64,000 bases of DNA. Source: Rhodoferax sp. Its GTDB lineage: Bacteria > Pseudomonadota > Gammaproteobacteria > Burkholderiales > Burkholderiaceae_C. Positions 12,252 through 21,322 of the stretch are shown piece after piece. A program made the translations under genes and the position numbers. The notes beneath the pieces were generated by a model that saw nothing but the letters and a program-made list of their open reading frames with translations, searched no databases and was not told the DNA's origin. The number at the start of each line of letters is the position of its first letter. Position 1 is the stretch's first letter. Where the stretch lies: NCBI GenBank assembly GCA_019449595.1, contig JAGRPL010000006.1, forward strand, positions 233,451 through 297,450, read 5' to 3'.

Positions 12252-12896
12252 ATGAGACAAGGCCTATCCATGCAGACCCGTTCTTTCCGATCCTGGACCG
12301 TTGCCGGTCTGGTGTGCCTGCTGCCGCTGGCGGCCCTGGCCGAATTGCCCCGGCGCGACCTCACGGTGGAATTGCGCCAGGTGCAGGAGGGCGAGGAGTC
12401 GGGGGGCTATTCCGTTGGCATGGCGCCGCGTGAACCGACGCTGGCTCCGCAGCAGGTCCGGGTTCGCAACGGTGAAAAAGCCCGCCTGCAGATGACCCAG
12501 TCCATGCCCGTGCTGTGGGCGCAAAAGGTGGAGGGGCAGACGTCGTCGTTGAGCGTCGGTGGCGCCACCGCCAGCAGCAGTGGGGGCGGGGTGACGCAGG
12601 CGGTGACCTGGATGGAAGCCGGGCAGAGCCTGGCGGTGACGCCCCGCTGGCCGGGCGGCAAGCAGCCGGCGCGTGTGGAGGTGGAGGTGGAGGTGCAGAC
12701 GGCCGCGGTGGATGAGCGCACCGGTTCGGAACTGCCGGCCACGGGGCGCCAGCAGCTGGTCACCACCGTGACTGCACCGCTGCGCCAGTGGGTCACGATC
12801 GCGACCAGCGGCAGTGCGGCGCAACCGGGGGTCTACAGCAGCACGGCCAACGCCAGCCGCCGCCGGCTGCTGCAGATCCGGGTACTGGATAACTGA
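12252..12896 (+). CDS. Hypothetical secreted protein
   Basis: Signal peptide MQTRSFRSWTVAGLVCLLPLAALAE; ORF open to 12896; no family recognised. Confidence 0.7.
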   Translation: MRQGLSMQTRSFRSWTVAGLVCLLPLAALAELPRRDLTVELRQVQEGEESGGYSVGMAPREPTLAPQQVRVRNGEKARLQMTQSMPVLWAQKVEGQTSSLSVGGATASSSGGGVTQAVTWMEAGQSLAVTPRWPGGKQPARVEVEVEVQTAAVDERTGSELPATGRQQLVTTVTAPLRQWVTIATSGSAAQPGVYSSTANASRRRLLQIRVLDN

Positions 12897-12930
12897 AACC
12901 CCAGGCACGGCACGGGCCGTGCCCAGGGGC

Positions 12931-14502
12931 TCAGTGGCTGGTGCCTTCGGAGCGGCTGATCTTGTTCCAGACGTTGTATTTGCCGATGGGCTTGTTCATG
13001 GGCAGGCGTTTGACTTCCTGCAGCGTCTGTGCGTCGTAGACGATGATGGCGCCATCGGTCTCCATCAGGCTGGCTAGCGCATAGCGCCCGTCGCGGGTGA
13101 ACTCCATGTGGGCAAACGTCTTGCCGGGCACCGGGCGCAGCCGGGCGGCAATGGCCAGGGTGTCCTTGTCGATGGCGATCAGGGTGTCCTTGGCGGTGGG
13201 GCTCATCATGGCGTCGGCAAAGGCGTAGCGGGATTTTTCATGGCTGCGCAGGAAGAAGCCCGGGCCCAGGGTGGTGACGCTGCCGACGGTTTTCCAGTCC
13301 TTGGTGTCGATGAGGCTGATCACGCCTTCCTTCAGGTTGGGCGTGGCCATGACGCGGCGGCCCTTCCAGTCGAACGCGATGCCGGAGCCCAGGTGGGGCA
13401 TGCCCGGGAGGTCCAGGTCGGCGATCTTGCGCCGGGCATTGAGGTTGACCACCTGCCCCTTGCCCACGCCGTTGCCGTCGGGGCGGGTGGCGCCGAACAC
13501 ATTGGCATAGCTGTCGTCAAAGAAGAAGTCGTCCAGGATGTCTTCCAGCGGCGTGCGCCGCGGGTTGAGGAAACCGGGCTTGGCAATGGCCTCCTTCATC
13601 TTGTAGTCGTGCACGTAGCCGTCGTAGATGGGTTCGGCGTTGGGGTCGTAGCTGACTTCCCACAACTCGGGAATGTCCTTGAGTGCCACGATGAAACTCT
13701 TGCGCGGGGCAGCGTCGTACACGGCCGACACCCGGGAGCTGTGCTTGCCGTCCAGGCTGGTGGTGGGGATGGATTTGACGAAGTTTAGCTCCGCGTCCAG
13801 CACCACCACGGAATGGGGCAGGTAGTTGCCCACCAGAACCCATTTGCCGTCGTTCGACACCGCCACGTTGCGGGCGTTGATGCCGGCGCGCACTTCCACG
13901 ACGGTCTTGAGGTTCCACAGGTCATATTTGGACACCCAGCCGTCGCGCGAGCCGAAGTACACGTAGCGGCCGTCGGGCGAAAACTTCGGTCCACCGTGCA
14001 GGGCAAAGCGTGTTGGCGTGCGGCCGATCACTTCCAGCTTGTCGCCGTCGAGCACGCTGACGTGGTGGTCACCGGCTTCCACCACGACAAACAGGTTGAG
14101 CGGGTCGGCCTTGAAGGCGGGATGGTCGGGCAAGGTGCCGGGGGCATGGTGCACGACGCGGGAGGCCCGGATTTCGGCCTCGTTCCACACCGGTTGCGGG
14201 GTGACGGGCGTGTAGATCCAGGCGGCCAGCGCCTGGATTTCGGCATCACCCAGCACACCCTGGAAGCCGGCCATTTGAGTGGCGGTGCGGCCTTCGCGGA
14301 TGACGCGCAGGGCTTCGGGGCGGCGCAGGCGTTCCAGGTTTTCCGGCAGCAGCGCGGGCCCGGTTCCGCCCAGTCGGTCCGCGCCATGGCAGGAGGCGCA
14401 GCGCTGCTGGAAGACGGCAGAGGCATCCACCGTGTCGGCGGCCAAGGCGGGACCGCTGATGGCGATCAGCAGCGCGAGCAGGGGCAAGGACAGCCACTTC
14501 AT
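12931..14502 (-). CDS. nirN: NirN-like: cytochrome c domain fused to cytochrome d1-like beta-propeller
   Basis: Signal peptide, CASCH heme c site, d1-like propeller; directly downstream of nirJ. Confidence 0.85.
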   Translation of the reverse strand: MKWLSLPLLALLIAISGPALAADTVDASAVFQQRCASCHGADRLGGTGPALLPENLERLRRPEALRVIREGRTATQMAGFQGVLGDAEIQALAAWIYTPVTPQPVWNEAEIRASRVVHHAPGTLPDHPAFKADPLNLFVVVEAGDHHVSVLDGDKLEVIGRTPTRFALHGGPKFSPDGRYVYFGSRDGWVSKYDLWNLKTVVEVRAGINARNVAVSNDGKWVLVGNYLPHSVVVLDAELNFVKSIPTTSLDGKHSSRVSAVYDAAPRKSFIVALKDIPELWEVSYDPNAEPIYDGYVHDYKMKEAIAKPGFLNPRRTPLEDILDDFFFDDSYANVFGATRPDGNGVGKGQVVNLNARRKIADLDLPGMPHLGSGIAFDWKGRRVMATPNLKEGVISLIDTKDWKTVGSVTTLGPGFFLRSHEKSRYAFADAMMSPTAKDTLIAIDKDTLAIAARLRPVPGKTFAHMEFTRDGRYALASLMETDGAIIVYDAQTLQEVKRLPMNKPIGKYNVWNKISRSEGTSH

Positions 14503-15656
14503 GCTGGCACCACCGAGGTCAGGCCGATTTCAGCGTCGGTCAGGTAGCAGCCCGGGTCCTCCGCCCAGAAGTCGCCCGTGGTCTGGTGCGCCCGCACGCG
14601 GGTGTTGCCGTTGCAGATGCTGAAATAGGCGCATTCTCCGCAGCGCCCCGTCACCGTGCGCGGCTTGGCCTTGAGCCCGGCCATCAGCGGGTCCGAGACA
14701 TCGCTCCAGATCTGGGAGAACGGCCGCTCGCGCACGTTGCCCAGCGTGTGGTGCCACCACATGGTGTCGGGGTGCACCTTGCCCAGGTTGTCGATGTTGG
14801 CCACGTTCACGCCGCTGGAGTTGCCGCCCCATTGCTCCAGCTTCTGGCGCAGGTGGGGTACCGATTCGGGGAACCGCTTTTGTGCCCACTGCAGCAGGTA
14901 CACGCCGTCAGCGTCGTTGTTGCCGGTCACCAGCTCGCGTGGGGTGCTGGACGCGTTCCAGCGCAGGCCGGTTTCGAACAGCAGGTCCATGGCATCGCGG
15001 GTGGTGCGGTAGTGGGCATCGGTGTCGCGGTTTTTCTTGCCGCGGCCGGCGTAGTTGAGGTGCGAGAAATAGAACTTGTCGATGTCCTCGTCTTCGGTGA
15101 GTTGCAGCAGGTTGGGCAGGTCGTGGGCGTTGTCCTGCGTCATGGTGTAGCGCACGCCCACCTTGACGTCAATGGCGCGCAACTCGCGGATGGCATTCAG
15201 GGAGCGATCAAATGCGCCCTCCTTGCGGCGAAAGAGGTCGTGCGTCTTGGAGATACCGTCCAGGCTGATGCCCACGTAGTTGAAGCCCACCGCGGCGATG
15301 CGCTTGGCCATGGGCGCATCGATCAGGGTGCCGTTGGTGGACAGGCCGACATAGAAGCCCATCGCTTTGGCCTCGTTGGCAATCTCGAAAATATCCGGGC
15401 GCAGCAGCGGTTCGCCACCGGACAAGATCAACACCGGCACGCCGTAGGCCTTCAGGTCCTTCATCACCGTGGTGACTTCCGCGTGGCTCAGTTCGTTGGG
15501 GAAATCCTTGTCGGTCGAGATGGAATAGCAGTGCAGGCAGGTCAGGTTGCAGCGGCGGATCAGGTTCCAGATGACCACCGGGCCGGTGGGCTGGTGGCCA
15601 CGGCCCATCGGGGTGGGGTTGGTGATTTCCTTGAGGTACTGGGAGATGCGAAACAT
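14499..15656 (-). CDS. nirJ: Heme d1 biosynthesis radical SAM protein NirJ
   Basis: CNLTCLHCYSIS radical SAM motif, C-terminal CGECAYFSICNGNTRVRA; nir cluster context. Confidence 0.92.
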   Translation of the reverse strand: MFRISQYLKEITNPTPMGRGHQPTGPVVIWNLIRRCNLTCLHCYSISTDKDFPNELSHAEVTTVMKDLKAYGVPVLILSGGEPLLRPDIFEIANEAKAMGFYVGLSTNGTLIDAPMAKRIAAVGFNYVGISLDGISKTHDLFRRKEGAFDRSLNAIRELRAIDVKVGVRYTMTQDNAHDLPNLLQLTEDEDIDKFYFSHLNYAGRGKKNRDTDAHYRTTRDAMDLLFETGLRWNASSTPRELVTGNNDADGVYLLQWAQKRFPESVPHLRQKLEQWGGNSSGVNVANIDNLGKVHPDTMWWHHTLGNVRERPFSQIWSDVSDPLMAGLKAKPRTVTGRCGECAYFSICNGNTRVRAHQTTGDFWAEDPGCYLTDAEIGLTSVVPA

Positions 15657-15708
15657 GGGGTCTACTCCGGTTGGGATCTGGGATGGACGGTTGTAGGGGC
15701 TGGCGGCG

Positions 15709-16194
15709 TCACGCCGCCAGACGCAGGCCGGTTTTCTTGAGAATCTGGGTGGAGAACAGGATGTCGTGCTGGCGGCAATGGGGGCCCAGCAGGGCGGCAA
15801 TCTGCGCGGCCTGGCTGCGCACCTCATCGCGGGTGGCGCCGTGCAGCATGGCAAACAGGTTGTAGGGCCATGCGGGCATGTGGCGTGGCCGGCGGTAGCT
15901 GTGGGTCACGAAGACCAGGGCCCCCACCTGTTCGCCCAGGCGGTCGACCTGCTCGTCGGCCACGTCCCACACGCTCATGCCGTTGGCGGCATAGCCGATG
16001 GCGTAATGGTTGGGAACGGCGCCAATGCGCCGGATGATGCCGCGGTCAAGCAGGCCCTGCAGGCGTTGCAGCACTTCGGCTTCGCTCAGGCCCAGCTGTT
16101 CGGCTACGGCCTGGTAGGGGTGTGCCACCAGCGGCAGGCCACCCTGCGTGGCGACAATCAGCTTTTGGTCGGTTGCGTCCAGTGCGTGTGTCAT
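15709..16194 (-). CDS. nirH: Siroheme decarboxylase subunit NirH (Lrp/AsnC-like fold)
   Basis: GGLPLVAHPYQAVAEQLGLSEAEVLQRLQ...WPYNLFAMLHG; context. Confidence 0.82.
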   Translation of the reverse strand: MTHALDATDQKLIVATQGGLPLVAHPYQAVAEQLGLSEAEVLQRLQGLLDRGIIRRIGAVPNHYAIGYAANGMSVWDVADEQVDRLGEQVGALVFVTHSYRRPRHMPAWPYNLFAMLHGATRDEVRSQAAQIAALLGPHCRQHDILFSTQILKKTGLRLAA

Positions 16195-16640
16195 GTGATC
16201 ACCGGCAATTTCATTTCAACAAAGTACTCGCGCTCCTTGGGAAACGCATAGACCGTGAGTTGGGTGGCGGCCTCAATTTTCCGGATGGTGGCCGCAATGT
16301 CCTGTGGTGTGCGGGTGGCCAGCACGAACCACATGTTGAGGGCGTGCTCGCGCCGGTAGTTGTGGGCAACCTCGGCAAAGGCGTTGACGGCCTGGTTGAC
16401 TTCCTCAAACCGCTCTTCGGGAACCTGCAGGGCCGCTAGGACAAAGGCGCCACCCATGCGCTCGACCTGGAACATGGGGCCAAAGCGGGTGAGGACCCGG
16501 GTGTCGAGCAGATGCTGCAGGCGCGCCAGCAGGGTAGTTTCGTCGATGCCTATTTTTTCGGCAACCTGTGCGTAGGGCGACGGGCACAGCGGAAACCCAC
16601 CCTGCAGGTTGTCGATGATGGCGCGGTCTATGGCATCCAT
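16191..16640 (-). CDS. nirG: Siroheme decarboxylase subunit NirG (Lrp/AsnC-like fold)
   Basis: GGFPLCPSPYAQVAEKIGIDETTLLARLQ...EVAHNYRREHALNMWFVLA; context. Confidence 0.82.
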   Translation of the reverse strand: MDAIDRAIIDNLQGGFPLCPSPYAQVAEKIGIDETTLLARLQHLLDTRVLTRFGPMFQVERMGGAFVLAALQVPEERFEEVNQAVNAFAEVAHNYRREHALNMWFVLATRTPQDIAATIRKIEAATQLTVYAFPKEREYFVEMKLPVIT

Positions 16641-16643
16641 GGG

Positions 16644-17693
16644 TCAGGCCGCCAGGGTGTTGGGTTGCGGGTCCGCGGGGGCGGCATTGGCATAGTAGGC
16701 GCCTTGCTGCTTGTAGCGGGTACGTGAAAAAAGCACCGCGTGCGGATAGTCCTGCAAGGCATGGCGCGCGCGCAATTCTGCAATCTGTTGCTCAACCACG
16801 TTGCGGTCGCGGCCATGCACCATGCAGAACAGGTTGTAGGGCCAGTCGGGCGCCACGCGCGGGCGCCGGTAGCACAGGGTCACGCCAGGGTGTTGTCCCA
16901 GTTGGCGCCCCAGTTCGGAGACGAGGGCATCCGGAATGTCGTGCACCACCATGGCATTGGCCGTGTAGCCCAGCTCATGGTGGCGGACCACGATGCCGAA
17001 GCGTTTCAGGATGCCCAGTTCCAGCCAGGACGCGAGCTGCTCCAGGACCCGCTGCTCGGTCCAGTGCATTTGCCGGGCCAGCTGCTGGTAGGGCTGCGGT
17101 ACGAGCGGCAAACCGCCTTGCAGGGCATTGACCAGGGCCTGTTCGTCGGCGTCCAGTTCCACGGTGTTCGCGAGGTTGACGGGTGCGTGGGCGGGTTTGG
17201 GCGTGGCCGCGTCAGCGGGCGCACAGGTGCCGTTGTGTTCCAGCCGGAACCCCAGATCGATGTGGTATTCCTCCTGCAGCGGTAGGCGCAGCACGGGCAA
17301 CTGGCATTGAGCCTCGATCTCGGCGAGCACGTGGGCCAGTCGCTGTGCCGAGCTGGCCGTCACCACGAACCACAGGTTGTAGTGGTGCTCGCGTTCGTAG
17401 TTGTGGTTGACTTCCGGGAACTGGCTGACCGTGGCGGCCACCTCCGCCAGGCGCTCGGGCGCCACGCTCAGGGCGGCCAGGGTGCTGGCACCGATGCGCC
17501 GGGGCGCGAAGACCGCACCCACGCGGGAAATGCGGCCCTCCTGCTGCAAGCGGGCACAGGCGGCCAGCACGGCGGCCTCGGTGCTCCCCAGTTCCTGCGC
17601 CATGCGGGCAAAGGGCGCGCTGCACAGCGGAAAGCCGCGCTGGTACTCGTTGAGTACCCGGAATTCCAGCGGCGACGCGGCGGCGTTGGGCAT
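16644..17693 (-). CDS. nirDL: Siroheme decarboxylase NirD-NirL fusion
   Basis: Two tandem NirD/L modules: YQRGFPLCSAPFARMAQELG... and LQGGLPLVPQPYQQLARQMHW... Confidence 0.85.
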   Translation of the reverse strand: MPNAAASPLEFRVLNEYQRGFPLCSAPFARMAQELGSTEAAVLAACARLQQEGRISRVGAVFAPRRIGASTLAALSVAPERLAEVAATVSQFPEVNHNYEREHHYNLWFVVTASSAQRLAHVLAEIEAQCQLPVLRLPLQEEYHIDLGFRLEHNGTCAPADAATPKPAHAPVNLANTVELDADEQALVNALQGGLPLVPQPYQQLARQMHWTEQRVLEQLASWLELGILKRFGIVVRHHELGYTANAMVVHDIPDALVSELGRQLGQHPGVTLCYRRPRVAPDWPYNLFCMVHGRDRNVVEQQIAELRARHALQDYPHAVLFSRTRYKQQGAYYANAAPADPQPNTLAA

Positions 17694-17697
17694 GGCG

Positions 17698-18930
17698 TCA
17701 GAAACCGGTGCGACCGGCGCGCACCGTGAACAGGATGCCCGAGGGCGACTCCGCTGGCAGCTCGGTAATCGGGCGGTGGGTGCGCGTGTCCATGACCACG
17801 ACCTTGTTGTCGTCCCGGGCACTGATCCACACGGCTTCGCCCCGGGGTGTGAACTCCATGTGCAGGACGACCTTGCCCGGCTCCAGGTTGTGGGTGATTT
17901 TCTGGGTCAGGGTGTCAATGACCTGCACGTGGCTGTTGTCCGGGTGGGCAAAGTTGACCCAGATTTCGCGCCCGTCCGGGCGCGCCATGACAAACACGGG
18001 CTGGCCCTTGACGGCGATGCGCCCCACCTCCTGCCAGGTGCGGGTGTCCACCACCAGCACCTCATGCCGGCCGATGGCGGGCAGGTAGAGACGACCGTCC
18101 GCCATAGCCCAGCCGCGCAGGTGCGGCATCTTGTACACCGGCAGGGGTTCTTCGCCGCGGCCGTAGCCGGCCAGCACCTTGCGCACGCCGCGCTCGGGTT
18201 GCCACAGGTCGAGCATGGCCAGACCGTCTTCGCCGAACAGCCCGGCCAGGTAGTAGCGGCCGTCGGGGGTGATCAGGCCGTCATACGGCTGCTTGCCAAT
18301 CCCGGTATAGCGGGTGATGGTGGGGTGGGCCGGGTCCGCGGAGAGGTCCGCCACCCAGATTTCCCCGGCCTCGAACAGCGAAAAGACGAATCCGACGCCC
18401 GGGGCGTCAGCCAGGCCGACCACCTTGGAGGTCTGCCCCGCGTCGCCGTAACGGGCCGGAATGTCGGCCACCGGCGCCAGTGTCTGCGCATCAAAAATAC
18501 GCACGCCGCCGGGCTCGTAGTTTTGTGCCGCCACAAAGCGGCCGTCTTGCGAGATGGCGCCCCCGATGGAGTTGCCGGCCTGGACCACACGCCGCACCAG
18601 CGTGGCAGTCAGCAGGTCAATTTTGGACAGGCCGCCATCACGGCCAAAAACGTAGGCATAGCGGCCATCGCGGGAAAACACGGCCGATGCGTGGGAGAGG
18701 TCTCCCAGCCCGGCGACCGTGGCAATGCGGGAACGGGCAGTGGTGTCGACGATCTGGACCTGGCCGATGGCGCGTTCAATGACGATTCCCAGGTCGCCGG
18801 TGCCCCGCAATACGGGCTGCGGCTCGGCCGCCTGGGCGGTTGGGGCCAGCAAAGCGGCGCTGGCCAGCGTGGCGCCCAGCAGGGCGGCTACTCGGTGGGA
18901 AATCCGGCTTGCAAATGTTCGACGATCCAT
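17698..18930 (-). CDS. nirF: NirF, heme d1 biosynthesis beta-propeller protein with Tat-like signal
   Basis: MDRRTFASR... signal; d1-type propeller (GTGDLGIVIERAIGQVQIVDTT...). Confidence 0.88.
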   Translation of the reverse strand: MDRRTFASRISHRVAALLGATLASAALLAPTAQAAEPQPVLRGTGDLGIVIERAIGQVQIVDTTARSRIATVAGLGDLSHASAVFSRDGRYAYVFGRDGGLSKIDLLTATLVRRVVQAGNSIGGAISQDGRFVAAQNYEPGGVRIFDAQTLAPVADIPARYGDAGQTSKVVGLADAPGVGFVFSLFEAGEIWVADLSADPAHPTITRYTGIGKQPYDGLITPDGRYYLAGLFGEDGLAMLDLWQPERGVRKVLAGYGRGEEPLPVYKMPHLRGWAMADGRLYLPAIGRHEVLVVDTRTWQEVGRIAVKGQPVFVMARPDGREIWVNFAHPDNSHVQVIDTLTQKITHNLEPGKVVLHMEFTPRGEAVWISARDDNKVVVMDTRTHRPITELPAESPSGILFTVRAGRTGF

Positions 18931-19220
18931 TGAGCTTCCTGTTCTGTTAACAGCCCGCGCCAGGGGGGCATGGGGGTACCCTTTCGGCCATCCAGGATGG
19001 TGGCTACCAGGGACGATGCGGGTTTCCCTTCCAGGTCCTGGGGAAGCAGCGGGGAGCCCAGCCCGCCGGTCAGACGCAGGCCGTGGCAGGACCCGCAGTC
19101 CTGCCGGACCAGGCGCACCAGCTGGGAGGCGTGCTCGGGCGAAATCTCGCCAGCGTTGCACAACGACAGCGAGAAAATGCTCCAGCACACGCCCAGACCC
19201 AGGGCGAAGCCACGCTTCAT
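18888..19220 (-). CDS. nirC: Cytochrome c NirC-like
   Basis: Signal peptide, CGSCHG, PMPPWRGLLTEQEAQWIVEHL; overlaps nirF start by 43 nt. Confidence 0.83.
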   Translation of the reverse strand: MKRGFALGLGVCWSIFSLSLCNAGEISPEHASQLVRLVRQDCGSCHGLRLTGGLGSPLLPQDLEGKPASSLVATILDGRKGTPMPPWRGLLTEQEAQWIVEHLQAGFPTE

Positions 19221-19289
19221 GTTGCTCTCCTCCAGAGGGTGGATTGATGTGGCATAGTAACAATTTTGACGGGTGACTTTGGATTGGCT

Positions 19290-19303
19290 TTGACCTGAGT
19301 CAA
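19290..19303. promoter_or_regulatory. FNR/DNR-type candidate binding site
   Basis: Perfect inverted repeat TTGAC-CTGA-GTCAA in the nirC/nirE divergent intergenic region (FNR consensus TTGAT-N4-ATCAA). Confidence 0.7.
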
Positions 19304-19316
19304 TATTCGTGGACCA

Positions 19317-19339
19317 TTGATGCAATTAAATTGCATCTT
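19317..19339. promoter_or_regulatory. NsrR-like candidate operator
   Basis: TTGATGCAATT-A-AATTGCATCTT, 11-1-11 palindrome resembling AAGATGYATTT-N-AAATRCATCTT. Confidence 0.5.
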
Positions 19340-19369
19340 ATAAATACAGGACAAGCAAAGGTGAACGTC

Positions 19370-20182
19370 ATGAATGCCACGGTTCCTACATCCATATTGC
19401 TTGAGCCATCCGAAGGCACAGGCGCGGCCGGGCGGGTCAGCCTGGTGGGGGCGGGTCCTGGCGATCCCGATTTGTTGACGCTGAAGGCGGCACGCCGTCT
19501 GGCGGAGGCCGATGTCGTGGTCTACGACAACCTGGTAGGCGCCGGGGTGCTGGCCCTGATTCCCGACCACGTGGAGCGCATTTACGTGGGCAAGGAGTCG
19601 TCCAACCATTCGGTGCCACAAGATGAAATCACCCTGCTGCTCATTGCCCAGGCCCAGCGGGGCCGGCGGGTGGTGCGCCTCAAGGGGGGGGACCCCTTTG
19701 TCTTCGGGCGTGGCGGCGAGGAACTCAGTGTGATTGTTGCCGCGGGGGTGCACGCGGAGGTGGTGCCCGGAATTACGGCGGCGCTGGGCGCGTGCGCCGA
19801 TACCGGCATTCCGCTGACGCACCGGGATTTTGCCCAGAGCTGCGTTTTCGTGACCGGGCACCGCAAGGATGGATCGATCGGGCTGGACTGGCCCATGCTG
19901 GCGCGGCCGTTCCAGACCGTGGTGATCTACATGGGGGTGGGCGGCCTGGCGGGCATTGCCGAGCAGCTGGTGCTGCACGGCATGCCGGCCGATACGCCCG
20001 TGGCACTGGTGCGCAATGCCACCCGCGCCGACCAGCAGACGGTGGTGGGCACGCTGCACACCATTGTCGACATTGCTGCCCGTCACCGCATCCAGGCTCC
20101 GGCCTTGATCATCGTGGGCGCGGTTGTTTCGCTGTATGACCCGGTGCTGGCCCATGGCCTGCAGGCCATTTCTCGTTCCTGA
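19370..20182 (+). CDS. nirE: Uroporphyrinogen-III C-methyltransferase (SUMT), NirE/CobA type
   Basis: VSLVGAGPGDPDLLTLKAARRLAEADVVVYDNLV; RVVRLKGGDPFVFGRGGEE. Confidence 0.88.
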   Translation: MNATVPTSILLEPSEGTGAAGRVSLVGAGPGDPDLLTLKAARRLAEADVVVYDNLVGAGVLALIPDHVERIYVGKESSNHSVPQDEITLLLIAQAQRGRRVVRLKGGDPFVFGRGGEELSVIVAAGVHAEVVPGITAALGACADTGIPLTHRDFAQSCVFVTGHRKDGSIGLDWPMLARPFQTVVIYMGVGGLAGIAEQLVLHGMPADTPVALVRNATRADQQTVVGTLHTIVDIAARHRIQAPALIIVGAVVSLYDPVLAHGLQAISRS

Positions 20183-20191
20183 GCGAGTCCC

Positions 20192-21229
20192 ATGCCCTAC
20201 CGAGCTATTTCTCCGGAGCGCCTGCCCGAATTGCTGCGGCGCATGCCCAAGGCCGAGCTGCACATGCACATCGAAGGCTCGCTGGAGCCCGAGTTGCTGT
20301 TTGCCATGGGCCAGCGCAATGGCGTGCCGCTGGCCTACCCCAGCGTGGAGGCGCTGCGCCAGGCCTACGTGTTCGACAACCTGCAGAGTTTCCTGGACAT
20401 CTACCACGCCGGCACCACGGTGCTCAAGACGGAGCAGGACTTTTTCGACATGACCTGCGCCTACCTGGAGCGCGCGCAGGCCGACAACGTGGTGCACACC
20501 GAGATTTTCTTCGACACCCAGACCCACACCGGCCACGGCCTGAGCACCGAGACCGTCATCAACGGGCTGTACCGTGCCTGTGAAGAGGCACCGGCCCGCT
20601 ATGGCCTGTCGGCCTCGCTGATCCTGTGCTTTTTGCGGCACCTCAGCGAGCGCGAAGCCTTCGAGTGCCTGGAGCAGGCCTTGCCGCTGCGTGACAAGCT
20701 GGTGGGCATTGGCCTGGCCTCAAGTGAGGTCGGCCATCCGCCCGAAAAGTTCGCCCGCGTGTTCGCGCGCGCCCGGGAACTGGGTTTCCGGCTGGTGGCC
20801 CATGCCGGCGAGGAGGCCCCGCCGGCCTACATCTGGAGTGCGCTGGATGTGCTCAAGGTCGAGCGCATCGACCACGGCGTGCAGGCCATCCACGACGCGG
20901 CGCTCATGCAGCGCCTGGTGGCCGAACGCATGCCGCTGACCGTGTGCCCGCTGTCCAATCTCAAGCTGCGGGTGTTTCCCACACTGGAGCAGCACACGCT
21001 CAAGCGCATGCTGGACGCCGGCATTGTGGCCACCGTCAATTCCGATGACCCAGCCTACTTTGGCGGCTACATCAACGAGAACTTCACCCAGACCTTTGCG
21101 GCCCTGGGGATGACGGGGCAGCACGCCTACCAGCTGGCGCGCAACAGCTTTGACGCCAGCTTCATCGGAGAAGCCCGGCGCAAGCAGTATGTGGAGCGCC
21201 TGGACGCGGTGTTCGAGACCTTCGTGTAG
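20192..21229 (+). CDS. add: Adenosine deaminase
   Basis: PKAELHMHIEGSLEPELL, HAGEEAPPAYIW, NSDDPAYFGGYI. Confidence 0.92.
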   Translation: MPYRAISPERLPELLRRMPKAELHMHIEGSLEPELLFAMGQRNGVPLAYPSVEALRQAYVFDNLQSFLDIYHAGTTVLKTEQDFFDMTCAYLERAQADNVVHTEIFFDTQTHTGHGLSTETVINGLYRACEEAPARYGLSASLILCFLRHLSEREAFECLEQALPLRDKLVGIGLASSEVGHPPEKFARVFARARELGFRLVAHAGEEAPPAYIWSALDVLKVERIDHGVQAIHDAALMQRLVAERMPLTVCPLSNLKLRVFPTLEQHTLKRMLDAGIVATVNSDDPAYFGGYINENFTQTFAALGMTGQHAYQLARNSFDASFIGEARRKQYVERLDAVFETFV

Positions 21230-21262
21230 CCCCGGTCGGCGGCAACGGCTAAAATCTGCCCC

Positions 21263-21294
21263 AAGGCCCGCTGCTCCGGCGGGCCTTGTCTTTT
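21263..21294 (+). terminator. Rho-independent terminator after add
   Basis: AAGGCCCGC-TGCTCCG-GCGGGCCTT followed by T-rich GTCTTTTG. Confidence 0.8.
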
Positions 21295-21322
21295 GTGTAC
21301 CGGAGCCATGTAGAGGACCACC

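Noticed and set aside
12898-12930. GC-rich hairpin GGCACGG/CCGTGCC between the 12252 gene and nirN as a terminator
   Set aside because: No T-tract on either side; not enough support for an intrinsic terminator
12931-14502. Possible NirS cytochrome cd1 nitrite reductase
   Set aside because: Position after nirJ and overall sequence fit NirN better; only a profile search would settle it
15709-17693. Series of Lrp/AsnC-like transcriptional regulators
   Set aside because: Context and motifs fit NirDL/G/H siroheme decarboxylases, not DNA-binding regulators
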